Assembly: GCA_030278955.1 (NCBI GenBank)
Contig: JAOANR010000005.1
Coordinates: 601,431-665,430 of the forward strand
Source: Hygrophila difformis
Lineage: Eukaryota; Streptophyta; Magnoliopsida; Lamiales; Acanthaceae
Reading direction: 5' to 3'
Length of the DNA: 64,000 bases
Part shown: piece after piece, positions 1 to 10,455 of the stretch
How positions within the stretch are numbered: position 1 is the first letter of the stretch
Layout of the letters: each line of letters begins with the position of its first letter
Program-made: the position numbers and the translations under genes
Notes under the pieces: model-generated
The model's database searches: none
What the model was told of the DNA's origin: nothing
The model's input: the letters and a program-made list of their open reading frames with translations, nothing else

Positions 1-322
1 TTTATATTAATACTTTGAGGTTGAAATCCAATGATCTCAACCCATGATTAATTTGATATAAAAAACTTTGTTCAATTTCCATTAAAAGATTTTTCTACAA
101 AATTAAACTCTAATGATCTGAGTATATAATCCGGACTGTAATTAATTAATTATGGAATGAGAGATTATTTAGACCATAAAGAGTAATTATGGATTAATTT
201 CCATACCCTTGCATGAGAAACCAATGTCTCTCATACAAGATGACCCAAAAATATTTTTTTTATTTATTTTGTCTTTACCTGTGTTGTGTGAAACGAATAG
301 TGAAAAATATCATAGAATAATG

Positions 323-458
323 TTGGCGAACGGTCCCTTTACCGGGAAATGAAGTAGCCTGTAGTATGTGTATTAATTACTATTTGTTATTTTGCATGGT
401 TTGGATAGTGACAGACGAGGTCAGGCGAACGGTCCTCTTACCAGGAAATGAAGTAGCC
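323..458 (+). repeat. Pair of ~36-bp direct repeats 100 bp apart in LARD LTR
   Basis: Two copies of a GGCGAACGGTCC...AAATGAAGTAGCC unit lie at 323-359 and 423-458. The 3' LTR keeps the same pair, with its own consensus (GGTCCCTTCACCGGGATACG type), at about 30035 and 30137. Repeat spacing is the same in both LTRs although the unit sequence has drifted. Confidence 0.65.
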
Positions 459-2242
459 ACTCGGTCAGTTCTTGTCTGAATACAATTTTATTTTCATATT
501 TTATTTTCAAACCCAATCTCAAGTTGTGCTAACACTAGTTGACATAGGTCAATGTCATCTGGTAATTAAGACAGTAAGAGAGCATGTAGGTTTTCATCCC
601 AATTCACAGACAGTGAGTGGTCTGAATGACAGCGACCACTGTCATTTTGATCAGTTTACTGTCTAAAATCATTCCACCCAAATGAGAGGAAAATTGGACA
701 GCAGATGTTTGCAGTCCACCCAATCATTTTGCCATCTTTTTAGCCAAAATAAATTCTTCTCATCTCCGGTTATTTCATCTATGTGTTTCACATTCTGTTT
801 AAACCCACTTTATATTTTGGGTTAATTTAATTTTACATTTCCTTATAAATTTATGCATGATATTATTATGTAGATATTGTGGTCAATATTATTTTGGGAT
901 CCTTCCCTTGGACATAGAAGTTGTGATTTAAATCAGTTGTTTCATAATAAATTTCCAACAAAAATCCTTTATAAAATCCGGATCTAAGTAAGGGATAAAT
1001 TCCTCAGTTATGTTTAGCTTATATTCTGTCAAGGGTTAAATTTTGGAAAATTAGAAGCAGAGTCAGCGATTAGGTCTCATCTAGACTGAAAGGGTCTGTG
1101 TTCTTATTGGGAGTCTAGTACCTGTTTAGGGAATGATTTTCAAATCGATTATTTTCCAAAATTGCTGTGTGTTGGGAATTTAGTCTTAACTGTCACACCG
1201 AGATGGGATCCACTTGGATTCAAATACAGTGTGTTAGATAATTCTAGAGGAACAACACTCAGGCCTTGGTTAATTTCTAAGATAGGGTTGAGTATTCTTT
1301 CAACTGTTATTCTCTTTTGCCAAAGCCTATTCTTGAGTCCTGAGTGAGTGCATCCGACACGAACTAATTTCATTAGTTTGTATCTCATAACCACCCGGAA
1401 GGAAGTGAACACTGCGAGCAGTTCACCGAGGTCCGGGAATTCTTGATCCACATCCGGTCATCCTGACTGTGGGCATTCTTTTACTACCAGTACGAAGCTT
1501 TTGAAACTTCCGAGTGATAGGATTTTAAATGCTTTCTTTACTGCTTTCTTTTAATCGCTTTCGTAGAGGTCACTCGGATGCGTCACTAGATCTTCTAACT
1601 GCTACTAGGACTGAGAGTTAAGGGATAGTTCAGGGCTTGATTTAAATCATTGGGTATGACATGGGGGAATGATAGGAGTACTTGGCACTTCAACTAATGA
1701 TGTGTCAGGTGTTGCTTGTCCACCACAGATAAATAATATACCTCAGCAATGCATTGCAAGGGTAGTTATGCGTCTGTGGTATCTCAGAGTTTGTTTTCTT
1801 AACAGCATGTAAACTCTCATTGTAAGTACCTGTCTGTAAAGGGAACATGGTATAGAGAGCATGAGAACTAGCTAACTGAAGGATTATCCTAAACAAAGAT
1901 CTGTGTATTAAAATGGAAGTTTAATTGTGTCTCATCTGAATCTTGTCCAATTTTTATTATTTTCTTCATGTCCCTTCTGTCTCATTTTAAATCTGCTTTC
2001 TTACAATAATTTTAACCGCTTTCTTAGAATAATTTATTGCTTCCTTAGATTAAATTTAATTCGCTTTCTAGAATAATTTTATTTGCTTTATTTTAATTGT
2101 TTTCATAGCTTAGTTTAAATTATGTCAAGTAGATGATAGTTAAAAGCACAAACTTGAATCGAGTAACCGAGTGGAAAATCTTATAAAACGACGTGGCCCT
2201 TGCTTCTATCGCACATTCTCCAGTGAACGATCCGGTACTTTC

Positions 2243-2250
2243 TATAAATA
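2243..2250 (+). promoter_or_regulatory. TATA-box candidate near LTR end
   Basis: TATAAATA lies in the best-conserved block of the LTR, about 200 bp before the primer site; the same box is at 31953-31960 in the 3' LTR. A start ~30 bp downstream would give an R-U5 of roughly 175 bp. A second TATA candidate far upstream in the LTR (28647) makes the true start uncertain. Confidence 0.45.
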
Positions 2251-2451
2251 CTGCAATTTTTGACTCCGTGCGCTTTCGGGGGCACAGTTTCTTAACACGA
2301 GTAAATAAAAACGTGACAACCTATAAATATATCCCTAATCCCAACTCCGTAATCATAAATTGATTTTCATTAAATAAAATTAAGACCGGGATTAATTATT
2401 ATTTTCTATTTTTAGAAAATACTCGTGCTGGAAATTTTGTCAAAAGTTTCA

Positions 2452-2469
2452 TGGCGCCGTTGCCGGGGA
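2452..2469 (+). other. Primer binding site, tRNA-Asp type
   Basis: TGGCGCCGTTGCCGGGGA is complementary to the 3' end of plant tRNA-Asp and begins immediately after the LTR terminus CA. The identical 18-mer occurs at 12556 in the Athila-like element. This primer type is known for Athila and related Ty3/Gypsy lineages, so the LARD probably derives from that branch. Confidence 0.9.
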
Positions 2470-5064
2470 GGATGCAGCGTCGTTTATTAAAAGAATTACA
2501 CTCCTGATTACTCATAGTTAGTTTAGTGTATTTATTTCAGAACAGAGAAGTACCATCAAATTAATTAAACATTTAGAGTACTAATACTCTAAATGTGAGG
2601 ATGTTGATTTGAGGGGAAAATCTAACCAATTGGGTATTCTTTCTTGCAGGAATCATGGAGCCACCAAAAAGAAAATAACAGCTTTAAACGGGACAAGCCA
2701 CGGCCACCATCCCCACTTGCCGTTGCCCCTGTCCCCATTTCCATCATCTTCACCACCACCGGACAAGCCACTGCCACCATCTCACTCGCCGTCGCCCCTG
2801 TCCAACTAAGCATCAAACAGGTTCCCGGTTGGATTAGTTCTGTAATTGACCGAAGATTATATCCGGAATTTAAAGAAACTTAAGATCCGGAATAATTTTC
2901 ACAAGCACAGAATTAATCAATCTAAATTCTTGCAAGTCAGAATAACTTTATCATTATTTATATTATTAAAAAAACCTTCTTGTGCATATTATATTAAATA
3001 ATTCGGGTATTAATCAATTAACTCACATTTAGAGTACTAAGACTCTAAATGTGAGGATGTTATATTTTTTGAGAAAATCCGATAACTTATTCTGTGTTTG
3101 CTTTGCAGGAATTTGTGGAACTACCAAAAAGAAAATTAAAGCTTCAAAACAGGTTCCCGGTTGGATAAGTTCTGTAAATAATAGAAAGTATTCCTGGAAT
3201 TTAAAGCAATTTAAGATCCGGAATAATTTTTATAAGAATATAATTAATCCAACATAATTTATGCAAGTAGATTAAATTTTATATGTGTTTAGAAAATCCA
3301 AAAAAGTGATCGAGCAATTTTGATGAAAATCAGAATTTTTCTAAGTATTGGGCATCGAGCAATCACCTTGTTCGACGAACCAAACGATCACACATAGCCA
3401 AAATTGTCGAACATTTAATTGGTTTGACGAAAAAGGCTATCGGAATTATGCTCCTTGCTTTTGTGTTCATATTGTTCCCCTCCCTCCCTCCTCTTTTATT
3501 TTGTTTTGATTTCAATAATTTGTTTAGGTAGGAATTGACTAACTCACATTTCGAGCAAGGCTCAAAATGTGAGGATGTTGATTATTCACTTAAATATTTT
3601 TTTTAAAAAAAAGTGTTTTATTTTTATTTTGTTTATTTTTATTATTTTTTACCCAGCACAAAGCATGTATAAATTTGTCAAAGGAATTCACATATTTAAT
3701 TTTGGTTTATGATTAAATTTTCAAACTTTTAAATTGGGATAATATAATTGAATACATGCATGATATGAATTCTTGAGGTTTGAGCTATAAAAATTTAATG
3801 ATTTCATTATCTTGTTGGGTAATAAGTCCTCATGTTGAGAATTTAATTGAATAAATTGTAAGAATTTTTAAAGATTAAATTTAAGAATATTGTATGACAT
3901 GAATCAATCATTCCATGTGAGATTTGAGCCATGAGTCACTTTTACTCATTATTTCTTTGTTGTGTGAAAATCATTTCGATTAAAGGAAACTAGAACTTGC
4001 GATTGGGACCGATTCAAGACCATGCCATATTCCAAAAATCGAGCATATGATCGAGGCACCTAGAAAAACCCAAAATTTTGGCCTTCTTTTGAAATCCAAA
4101 TCCAAAAATATTTTCCCTTTAGGACTATCCACTTTGAGCCTTAAGCCTAATTTTTCTTGAAGCCCTCTATATTATTCCTAGCCTTCTAAAAAGACCAAAA
4201 AATATATCAAACCCAAATGTGCAAGAATGAATTTTATTAAGGCATTACAATTTATCATCATCAAAAATATCAATCGGTATTCAAAAAACCGATCAAAAAA
4301 AAAGAAAAAAAAGGAAAAAGAAAAGAAAAAGAAAGAAAAAGAGAAAGAAAAATGTTGAGTCACATTCAACACAAGTAAATTGCAAATGACAAAGCAATTA
4401 GACATAGTCTAAATGTCATGCAATAGAAAAAGAAAAAAGCAAAGGCAAAAAAAAATAAAAAAAAATGTGTAATGATGATAAAAAATTTTTAAATAAAAAT
4501 ATGCCATGTTAAGATAAAATAAATTCTTACCACTTCTTAGCCCAATAATTCCATTCCTTACCAAAAGTTACGACCGTATGCCCCGTTATAATCCTTGAAT
4601 AAGACCTCATGATCTCGATTTGAATAAATGAGCCGGTGGCGAGTTGGTCCAATTGCAAGTATATAGGATAATTTAATTAAATTTGATCATGAGCGTTCGT
4701 GATTGAAACCTAATTTTGAGAGTGAGTGAAATTTCCGCTTCTACTATATGTGAGGCCTTATTTCTAATTTATATTCATGTCATGCTTTAATTCTAGAATT
4801 AAATCAATGATTATTTCTAAACATGATATTCATGAAGAATTATCAATAATGACTGATTTGTATGCCTGAGTAAGTGAGAAATATCATTTTATTAAACACT
4901 GCAATCAAGAGAATTTAATACTTGTAGTTTTCGGTTGTCTTATCCCAATATAAAAAGAATGATATTTTTGAAGCCACAAAAATAGATTGAATATGCAGAG
5001 TCTATGTTCTGAGGAACACTGACTCTGACCGCTCGGGGACGATCAGTATTAAATGTGAGGATGT
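2470..5064 (+). mobile_element. LARD-like element, internal domain copy 1 (non-coding)
   Basis: AT-rich internal domain between the primer site and a weak polypurine tract (AAATGTGAGGATGT, 5051-5064). No gag, protease, reverse transcriptase or integrase motif is visible in any frame. From ~2850 on it matches internal copy 2 (8791-10455 continued at 26923-27623). Low-complexity A/G-rich sequence lies at 4285-4352, the same place where the TR-GAG element entered copy 2. Weakly conserved exon-like phrases (TTGCAGGAATCATGG, TTTGCAGGAATTTGTGG) occur at ~2643 and ~3104, but I see no gene. Confidence 0.7.
2569..3300 (+). repeat. Tandem unit with hairpin and GAGGATGTT tail
   Basis: Two diverged units start about 455 bp apart. 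Each opens with a 12-bp stem hairpin (ACATTTAGAGTA loop CTAA at 2569-2596; CACATTTAGAGT loop ACTAAG at 3024-3053), followed by GAGGATGTT, a CAGGAAT...CCAAAAAGAAAAT phrase and a CAGGTTCCCGGTTGGAT phrase. A third hairpin of the same design (CACATTTCGAGC/GCTCAAAATGTG, 3545-3571) and a fourth at 9653-9679 are also followed by GAGGATGTTGATT. Confidence 0.7.
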
Positions 5065-5248
5065 TGATAATGGCTAAAATTGACCATTATTTTCAATCTA
5101 TTTCCGTGTCTAAACATGGGCATTTGATCGCATTCCAGTCTTATTTAAATAAGAAAGCAGTTGAATTTGACAGATATATGCAAGTTTGTATAAATAATAA
5201 GTTGGTATTGAAAAACACAAAAATATTGTTATTTTTATTAAATTTATA

Positions 5249-5507
5249 CTTCCTCCGTTCCTTTTTAAATACTACGGACCCACATTTCACGCAATCCAAT
5301 ACATATCTTTAATGCTTCATAACTCAAAGTGCATACAAGTAAAAATTATGAAAATTTGATATTCTAAATCTATGCGATTAGACGAATCCAACAATATCTC
5401 ACTTGACTATATTTTATCTTATATAATTGTATTAAAAAGTCGAGTCAAAGCTACTCAATGAACAGTATCAAAAGCCAAAACGTGCATTTAAAAAGGAACG
5501 GAGGTAG
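5249..5507. mobile_element. Stowaway-type MITE
   Basis: A 259-bp non-coding element with terminal inverted repeats CTTCCTCCGTTCCTTTTTAA and the complement of CTACCTCCGTTCCTTTTTAA (one mismatch). TA dinucleotides lie on both sides (5247-5248, 5508-5509). The homologous LTR at ~27800 lacks it and shows the empty site. TA targets and CTCCGTTCC-type termini are characteristic of Stowaway (Tc1/mariner) MITEs. Confidence 0.9.
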
Positions 5508-5759
5508 TATTAAAATATTCAAAACCATGATAAAAATATTAAAAATTCCATTTTTGATGTAATTTTAGAACTATGGTTGGTGGTATCTGTTTGGTGGAAC
5601 ACAAGCCAAATAATCAACTAGAATAAATTTATTTATTTATATCCATCTTTTTACAAATCTTTGTTTATTTATATAAAAAAATAATAATAAAAAAAAATAA
5701 AAGAAAATCAAGTAATCAAAAATTAGAACTAAATACAGGTGGGGCCCACTCCAATTTAA

Positions 5760-7000
5760 GTCATCTTCCCAACACCAAATTTGAAACGGGAAGCAGCAAC
5801 AGTACCCACGGCTACCACCTCCATCTCCGCCGGCGTCCTTCACCACCAGCTCCGTCGCCAATCTGCTCAAATACAGCAGCAGCAACCGCTGCCTGCCATT
5901 CTCTTCCGGTCATCTTCATTGCAGCTCCGGCGAGACCCGAAATGGAGAAAACCCCAAAATTATTGCCGTGAGCTCTCCTGCCATGGCCACCATCTCCGTC
6001 TTCAACAGCAGAGAACGACGACGCCAGCTCCTACCCCTCCACGACGCTACCCTCCATTTCAGTCACGATGTCAAGCTTCCTTGGCGTCAACCGAGAGCTT
6101 CACGTCATCGTTCATCCAAGTGAGAGCTTGGCGTCATCCATGAGAGGGCTCCGCGTCATCGAGCTTGGCGTCATCAGAGGCGAGTTCCGCGTCATCCCCT
6201 CTCCGCTTCCACGTCATCAGTGGATAAAATTTGGTTTGGCGTCATACCCCACTTCCCCGTCGTGCCGCAAACCAATCAACTCCCTCCGGCGTCCTCGTCT
6301 TCTCCGGCAGCTCGCGGATCTCCGTCCGCAGCCGCTGTTCCATCTCCGGTCTGCCATCCCACAACTCCGAGCAGGCTCCGGCAGCCCTCCATCTTCTTCC
6401 CCACTAAATTCCGGCCACCCCGCAAATCGTAACTACGACGAAGAAGAAAACTCCGTCTCGCCGCAACAAGTTGAATTCCGGCCAAGCTTCGGTCTTCTTC
6501 ATCTCTCCGACAAGCTCCCGGCATCTTCTCCGGCATCCCGAGCTCCGGGCTGCCAAGTCCGTCACCGTTCATCGTCCTCTCTTTCCGGCTCCGATCACAA
6601 TGACCATCTCCTTCATCCATCAACTCGCTGCCGTCTCCGGCTGCCCATCCTCCAACCCGCACGACGTCCAGCAGCATCCAAAGCTTCCTTGCGTCATCCC
6701 TTATTGGTTCTGTTTGGCGTCACATTCGAAATGCCTTGGCGTCAAAGGGAAGGAGTTCCGCGTCATGCCCAAACCGCTCGGCGTCATGCCCAAGTTCGAC
6801 GTCAAGAGCTCCGCGTCATCGGTTGTTCCACATCATTTGTTCTGCGTCATCTGTGGGTTGGCGTCATCCAAGAGCCTCCAATTGTCTGGCGTCAAGGAGC
6901 AAGGGGTCACGTGACACCCTCATCCCCACTCCAATTTTTATTTTTTCCTTGCGCCAATTCAGTCAGAGAGTCGCATGACTTGAGGTCTCGCGCGGGATAG
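5760..7000 (+). other. GC-rich block in LTR with long chance ORFs
   Basis: A GC-rich island rich in CCG, CTCCG and TCCGGC words inside otherwise AT-rich DNA. It is open in several frames on both strands, up to 310 codons at 6068-7000, but the predicted proteins are low-complexity Ser/Pro/Arg with no recognisable domain. Open frames are expected where stop codons are scarce. A comparable but shorter GC-rich block sits at 28080-28640 in the 3' LTR. It may be a captured host fragment or U3 regulatory DNA; I do not call a gene. Confidence 0.55.
6085..6915 (+). promoter_or_regulatory. Cluster of CGTCA (TGACG) motifs plus a G-box
   Basis: Eight CGTCA words at 6085-6244 and ten at 6692-6894, mostly as GCGTCAT, plus one between. 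They end with the palindrome GTCACGTGAC (6906-6915), which contains the G-box CACGTG. TGACG is the core of plant as-1/TGA-bZIP sites and CACGTG is bound by bZIP and bHLH factors. The corresponding part of the 3' LTR has only a few copies, so the cluster expanded here. Function is inferred. Confidence 0.55.
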
Positions 7001-7506
7001 AATAGTTTATCTTATCTGGCTGGACTCGAGCTCCCGTGCCCTGCCACACAGTTGAAGAGTCCAATGGTCCGAGGGTTTTCTCTCATAGCTGCTTTCCTCT
7101 CTTCAACAGTAGCCGCACAGTGTAAAAATTCTCATATTGTTCTTGGAGACAAGTGTGGTCTCGGTTTAGTTTTTAGGGTAGCTAGTTTATTTTTATGTAA
7201 TGTAGATTTAAATTCTACTGTAGTTTAGTTCTTAGTTGTTTTTATTTTGTTTATAGTTTTCAGTAGCTTTTTTATTTTATCTTTCTAGATACTGCCGTTT
7301 GTATTTTTTTTTGTGTTTAAAACACCTAATCAATGTGTGTTTTTGGACATGTTTTGATTTTGCTATTAATCAAGAAAATGTCTCCCAAAAAATCTGATTT
7401 GGACTTTCATCCATGGGCACTGTTACTGCTTTGTTTTCCCATTTTTGGTCACTTGACCATTTTTATATTTTAGTTAGATCTAGAGGTTTGTTTATATTTA
7501 ATAAAA

Positions 7507-7536
7507 CTAGTAAATAACCCGTCGAGATTCGACGGG
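7507..7536 (-). mobile_element. Helitron 3' terminus (minus strand)
   Basis: Read on the minus strand this is a perfect 8-bp stem hairpin (CCCGTCGA, loop ATC, TCGACGGG), seven bases, then CTAG followed by T: the canonical 3' end of a plant Helitron inserted between A and T. The element would extend rightwards on the plus strand. I could not place its 5' TC end, which is somewhere before ~8560. No Rep/helicase coding is visible, so it would be non-autonomous. Confidence 0.5.
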
Positions 7537-7775
7537 CATAACTTTATATTGTATATAATACTATATATTTATATTATATAAAGTAATAATATAAATTATA
7601 TCTTGAGTAATGAAAAACGTGTAATGATTTTATTTATATATTCAAAAGATAATGTCTATGATAATATAACAAAGAAATTATATTATATCGTATTCTTTAA
7701 CTTCTGTGGCTTGTCCGGTACAAACATAATAGATCAACAAAAATAACTATTAAAATAATATTTTTATGAGATAAT

Positions 7776-7950
7776 AACTAAAATAGTCCACTAGAATGAG
7801 TCATTTCCACTTTTGGGCCACGATATTTTGATTTAGGGAAATAGGTCATTAGAAGGATTTCGGGCCTAAATTTAGGCAATTGGTCTGAAATTCGGGCCGC
7901 GATGGCTTAAAAGTGGAAATGACTCGTTCTGGTGACTTATTTTAGTTTTT
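7776..7950. mobile_element. Foldback MITE-like element
   Basis: A ~175-bp inverted repeat. The left arm (CTAAAATAGTCCACTAGAAT..., 7776-7822) pairs with the right arm (complement of 7905-7950) over about 45 bp with few mismatches. The centre also contains complementary pieces (GGGCCACGAT / CGGGCCGCGAT). No target duplication is certain. The phrase GTCATTTCCACTTTT recurs alone at ~8335, suggesting a related fragment there. Confidence 0.55.
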
Positions 7951-8790
7951 CTAAATTATTTTTTATTTTATGTAATTAAAATAAATAATACTCATCCCGT
8001 GCCATTATTATGTCCAACTTTTTATTTTCTTGTTCCAACATTTTTATTATATTTCTATTTTAATAATAGTTAAATATTAATTGTCAAACATACCCATCAT
8101 ATAGCATCAATAAATAAATATATTAAACTTTCAAACTCACTACCATTAATATTCCAATTCAACCTACAATCATATATAAGTAAATCACACATAAATAAAT
8201 TAATTAAAATTATAAATTCATTACAATCACATTATATAAATTCTTAAGTTACCTTTTATATAATGTGATTGTAATAAAAGGCAACTCAAGAATTTATATA
8301 AGAGTTAATAATTAATTTAGGCCATAACAAGTAGTCATTTCCACTTTTGAGCGACAACAAGTTTGAGTTATGATTTTAGGCCATAACAAACCACTTTTGT
8401 TCAATTTTAGGCCATACAGACTTTTTAAAATAATAATTGAGCCCACCTACTCTTCTTTATTATATTTTGAACCCATCAGTTGCTTATCAACTTTTGCCCT
8501 TTTACAGTTTGACCTCAACCTTTAGATTTTTCATTAAATATAATCCAATAACCGCGCATCATGCTTCCGATAATTAAATTAAGCACCAAACTTCATACCC
8601 TGGCTTTGACCGCCTTGCTGCCGGGTTTCCTAAGCTCCGGGATTTTACGGACTTCCTCCAACTACGCAGCCGCGACCGATGGTTCACCGATTCTTGGCTC
8701 CTTCAGCAACAAACAGCACAGTCCTGTTTCGTTTCCTACCTTAGGACGTATCAAGATATGAATAAAAAGTTTTTAATAATATTATCGGGA
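7951..8790. other. AT-rich filler with small repeat fragments, no gene
   Basis: Between the foldback element and internal copy 2 lies AT-rich DNA with three copies of TTAGGCCATA (8318, 8371, 8406) that look like the remains of a related MITE. Next is an unassigned 8560-8760 segment open for 66 codons with a hydrophobic start (MLPIIKLSTKLHTLALTALL); nothing supports it as a gene. It may contain the undetected 5' end of the Helitron. Confidence 0.4.
8221..8298. repeat. Interleaved inverted repeats (P-Q-P'-Q')
   Basis: A perfect 19-bp inverted repeat (8221-8239 with 8256-8274) is interleaved with a second (AAATTCTTAAGTTACCTTTT, 8238-8257, with its near complement 8276-8295). The order is P, Q, P', Q', so both cannot pair at once as simple hairpins. 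It could form a pseudoknot-like or alternative fold. Confidence 0.6.
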
Positions 8791-10455
8791 TATTTTTGGA
8801 ATTAATACTGAATTTAATGGAAATTAGTTTTGGAATTTAAAGAAATTTAAAATCCGGAATAAATCCATAAAATAGCAGTGTTGATCCAACCTAATTTATG
8901 CAAGCATTTAATTATAGATTGATATTTTTGTGTGTAAATATGCATGTTCAGTGTTTCTATGTCTAATTTGTAAAAAATGCATAATTTTAGAAAATGTTAA
9001 AAAAATGGATCAATTTTAGAAAGTGTTGCCTTGGTAATTTTACCAATTCGGTCTCCAAGCCAATTCGGTTTATACCGAATTGACCTGTAAATATAGAATT
9101 GATCCTCCAAGGGCACACATTCGGTGTTAATTTTGCTAAGTAGCAATTATGTTTAAGCAATTCGGTTTATACCGAATTGATTTTGAAAGACCAAATTGAT
9201 CTACAAAGGCATTATTTGATTTTTAGTCCCATTTTTGCAAGTGACCAATTCGGTCTACAAGGCAATTCGGTCTATACCGAGACCGAATTGCCTGAATAAA
9301 CCGAATTGCCTCACAAAAGTACCCCTTATTTTTCTAAGTGTCCAATTCGGTTTCCTCACTCCAATTCGGTCTTATGTCAATTCGGTCTATACCGAATTGA
9401 TTTTAAACACCGAATTGCTTGTACAATTCGGTCTCCAAGTCAATTCGGTCTATACCGAATTAACCTAGAGACCGAACCCCTCACAAACAATTGGGGATTC
9501 ATCAATTCGATCTAGACCGAATTGATGATTCGGTCTCCTTTTAACCGAATTGATCCCTGTCCCACAACCCTATTTATACCCTTTCCCTTCCCTCCCTCAT
9601 CTTCTATTTTTCTTTGATTTCAATAATCTGTTTAAGTAGGAATCGATCTATTCACATTTCGAGCAAGGCTTAAAATGTGAGGATGTTGATTCTTCACTTA
9701 AATATTTCAAAAAAAATATATATATATTTTGCTTATTATTATTAGTATATGTTTGCATTATTTTATATTTAAACCCAGCACAAAGCATGCATAAATCTTT
9801 GAAGAATTCACATATGAAATCTTAGTTTATGATTAAATTTTCAAACTTTTAAATTGGGATAATATAATTGAATACATGCATGATATGGATTTTTGAGGTT
9901 TTGAGCTATAAAAATTTAATGATATAATCATCTTGTTGGGTAATGAGTCCTCATGTTGAGAATTTAATTGAATAGAGTGTAAGAATTTTTCAAAGATTAA
10001 ATTTAAGAATATTGTATGACATGAATCAATCCAACCTTGTGAGATTTGAGCCATGAGTCACTTTTACTCATTCGTTTCTTTGTTGTGTGAAAATCATTTT
10101 GATTAAAGGACACTAGAACTTGCGATTGGGACCGATTCAAGACCATGCCATATTCCAAAAATCGAGCATATGATCGAGGCACTTAGAAAACCCAAAATTT
10201 TTGGCCTTCTTTTGAATTCCAAACCCAAAAATATTTTCCCTTTAGGATTAACCACTTTGAGCCTTTAAACCTATTTTTTCTTTGAAGCCCTCTATATTTT
10301 TCTAGCCTTTTAAAAAGCCAAAAAAAAAATTCAAAACCCAAGTGTGCAAGAATGAATTTTATCAAGGCAGTACAATCTATGATCATCAAATCATTAATCG
10401 GTATTCAAAATTCCGATTTAAAAAAAAAGAAAGAAAGAAAGAAAAAAAGGAAAAA
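8791..10455 (+). mobile_element. LARD-like element, internal domain copy 2, left part
   Basis: It matches 2850-4350 of internal copy 1, including the GGAATTTAAAG..ATCCGGAATAA phrase, the fourth hairpin (9653-9679) with its GAGGATGTTGATT tail, and the CCCAGCACAAAGCATG block (9773 versus 3652). It is split at 10455 by the TR-GAG element and resumes at 26923. Relative to copy 1 it has gained the palindromic AATTCGG array at 9045-9550. No coding function is seen. Confidence 0.7.
9045..9550. repeat. Palindromic AATTCGG/CCGAATT array
   Basis: About ten AATTCGG and nine CCGAATT heptamers in 505 bp. They often pair as CAATTCGGT-CTAT-ACCGAATTG, a 9-bp stem with a 4-nt loop. Spacers vary (CTCCAAG, CTACAAGG, TTTTAAACA), so it is not a simple satellite. 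A second array with the same core unit is in the 3' LTR (29406-29795). The function is unknown. Confidence 0.8.

Larger units (their letters stand above)
1..2451 (+). mobile_element. LARD-like element, 3' part of 5' LTR
   Basis: This stretch matches 29980-32149 along most of its length, with many substitutions and small indels (clearly older than the other LTR pairs here). The best-conserved block is the last ~400 bp, including the sequence around TATAAATA and the terminal AAAAGTTTCA. It ends in CA at 2451 directly before a tRNA-Asp-type primer binding site, which identifies it as the end of a 5' LTR. The LTR start lies outside the window. The first ~250 bases do not match the other copy by eye, so an indel is likely there. 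No coding sequence is seen; the short open frames here are chance frames. Confidence 0.8.
5065..7506 (+). mobile_element. LARD-like element, truncated middle LTR
   Basis: It starts with TGATAATGGC after the tract GTGAGGATGT, the same junction as the 3' LTR at 27624. It follows that LTR through the AT-rich start, the GGTGGGGCC box (~5740 and ~28055), a GC-rich block and the post-GC segment (7060-7400 versus 28680-28920). It then stops: the terminal half of the LTR and the primer site are absent, replaced by small insertions from 7507. The MITE at 5249-5507 interrupts it. Confidence 0.65.

Noticed and set aside
4285..4352. A/G-rich tract as a functional polypurine tract
   Set aside because: Interrupted low-complexity sequence with no LTR start after it; it matches the TR-GAG insertion site in the other interior copy.
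6068..7000. 310-codon ORF as a protein gene
   Set aside because: Low-complexity Ser/Pro/Arg product, open frames on both strands, GC-rich LTR context, no domain, and no matching ORF in the sister LTR.
3576..10455. LARD LTR start at TGTTGATT (3576 and 9684)
   Set aside because: It would give a ~6 kb LTR, but homology between copies extends unbroken upstream of this point, while the TGATAATGG junction (5065, 27624) matches the Athila-type tract/LTR boundary better. Not fully excluded.
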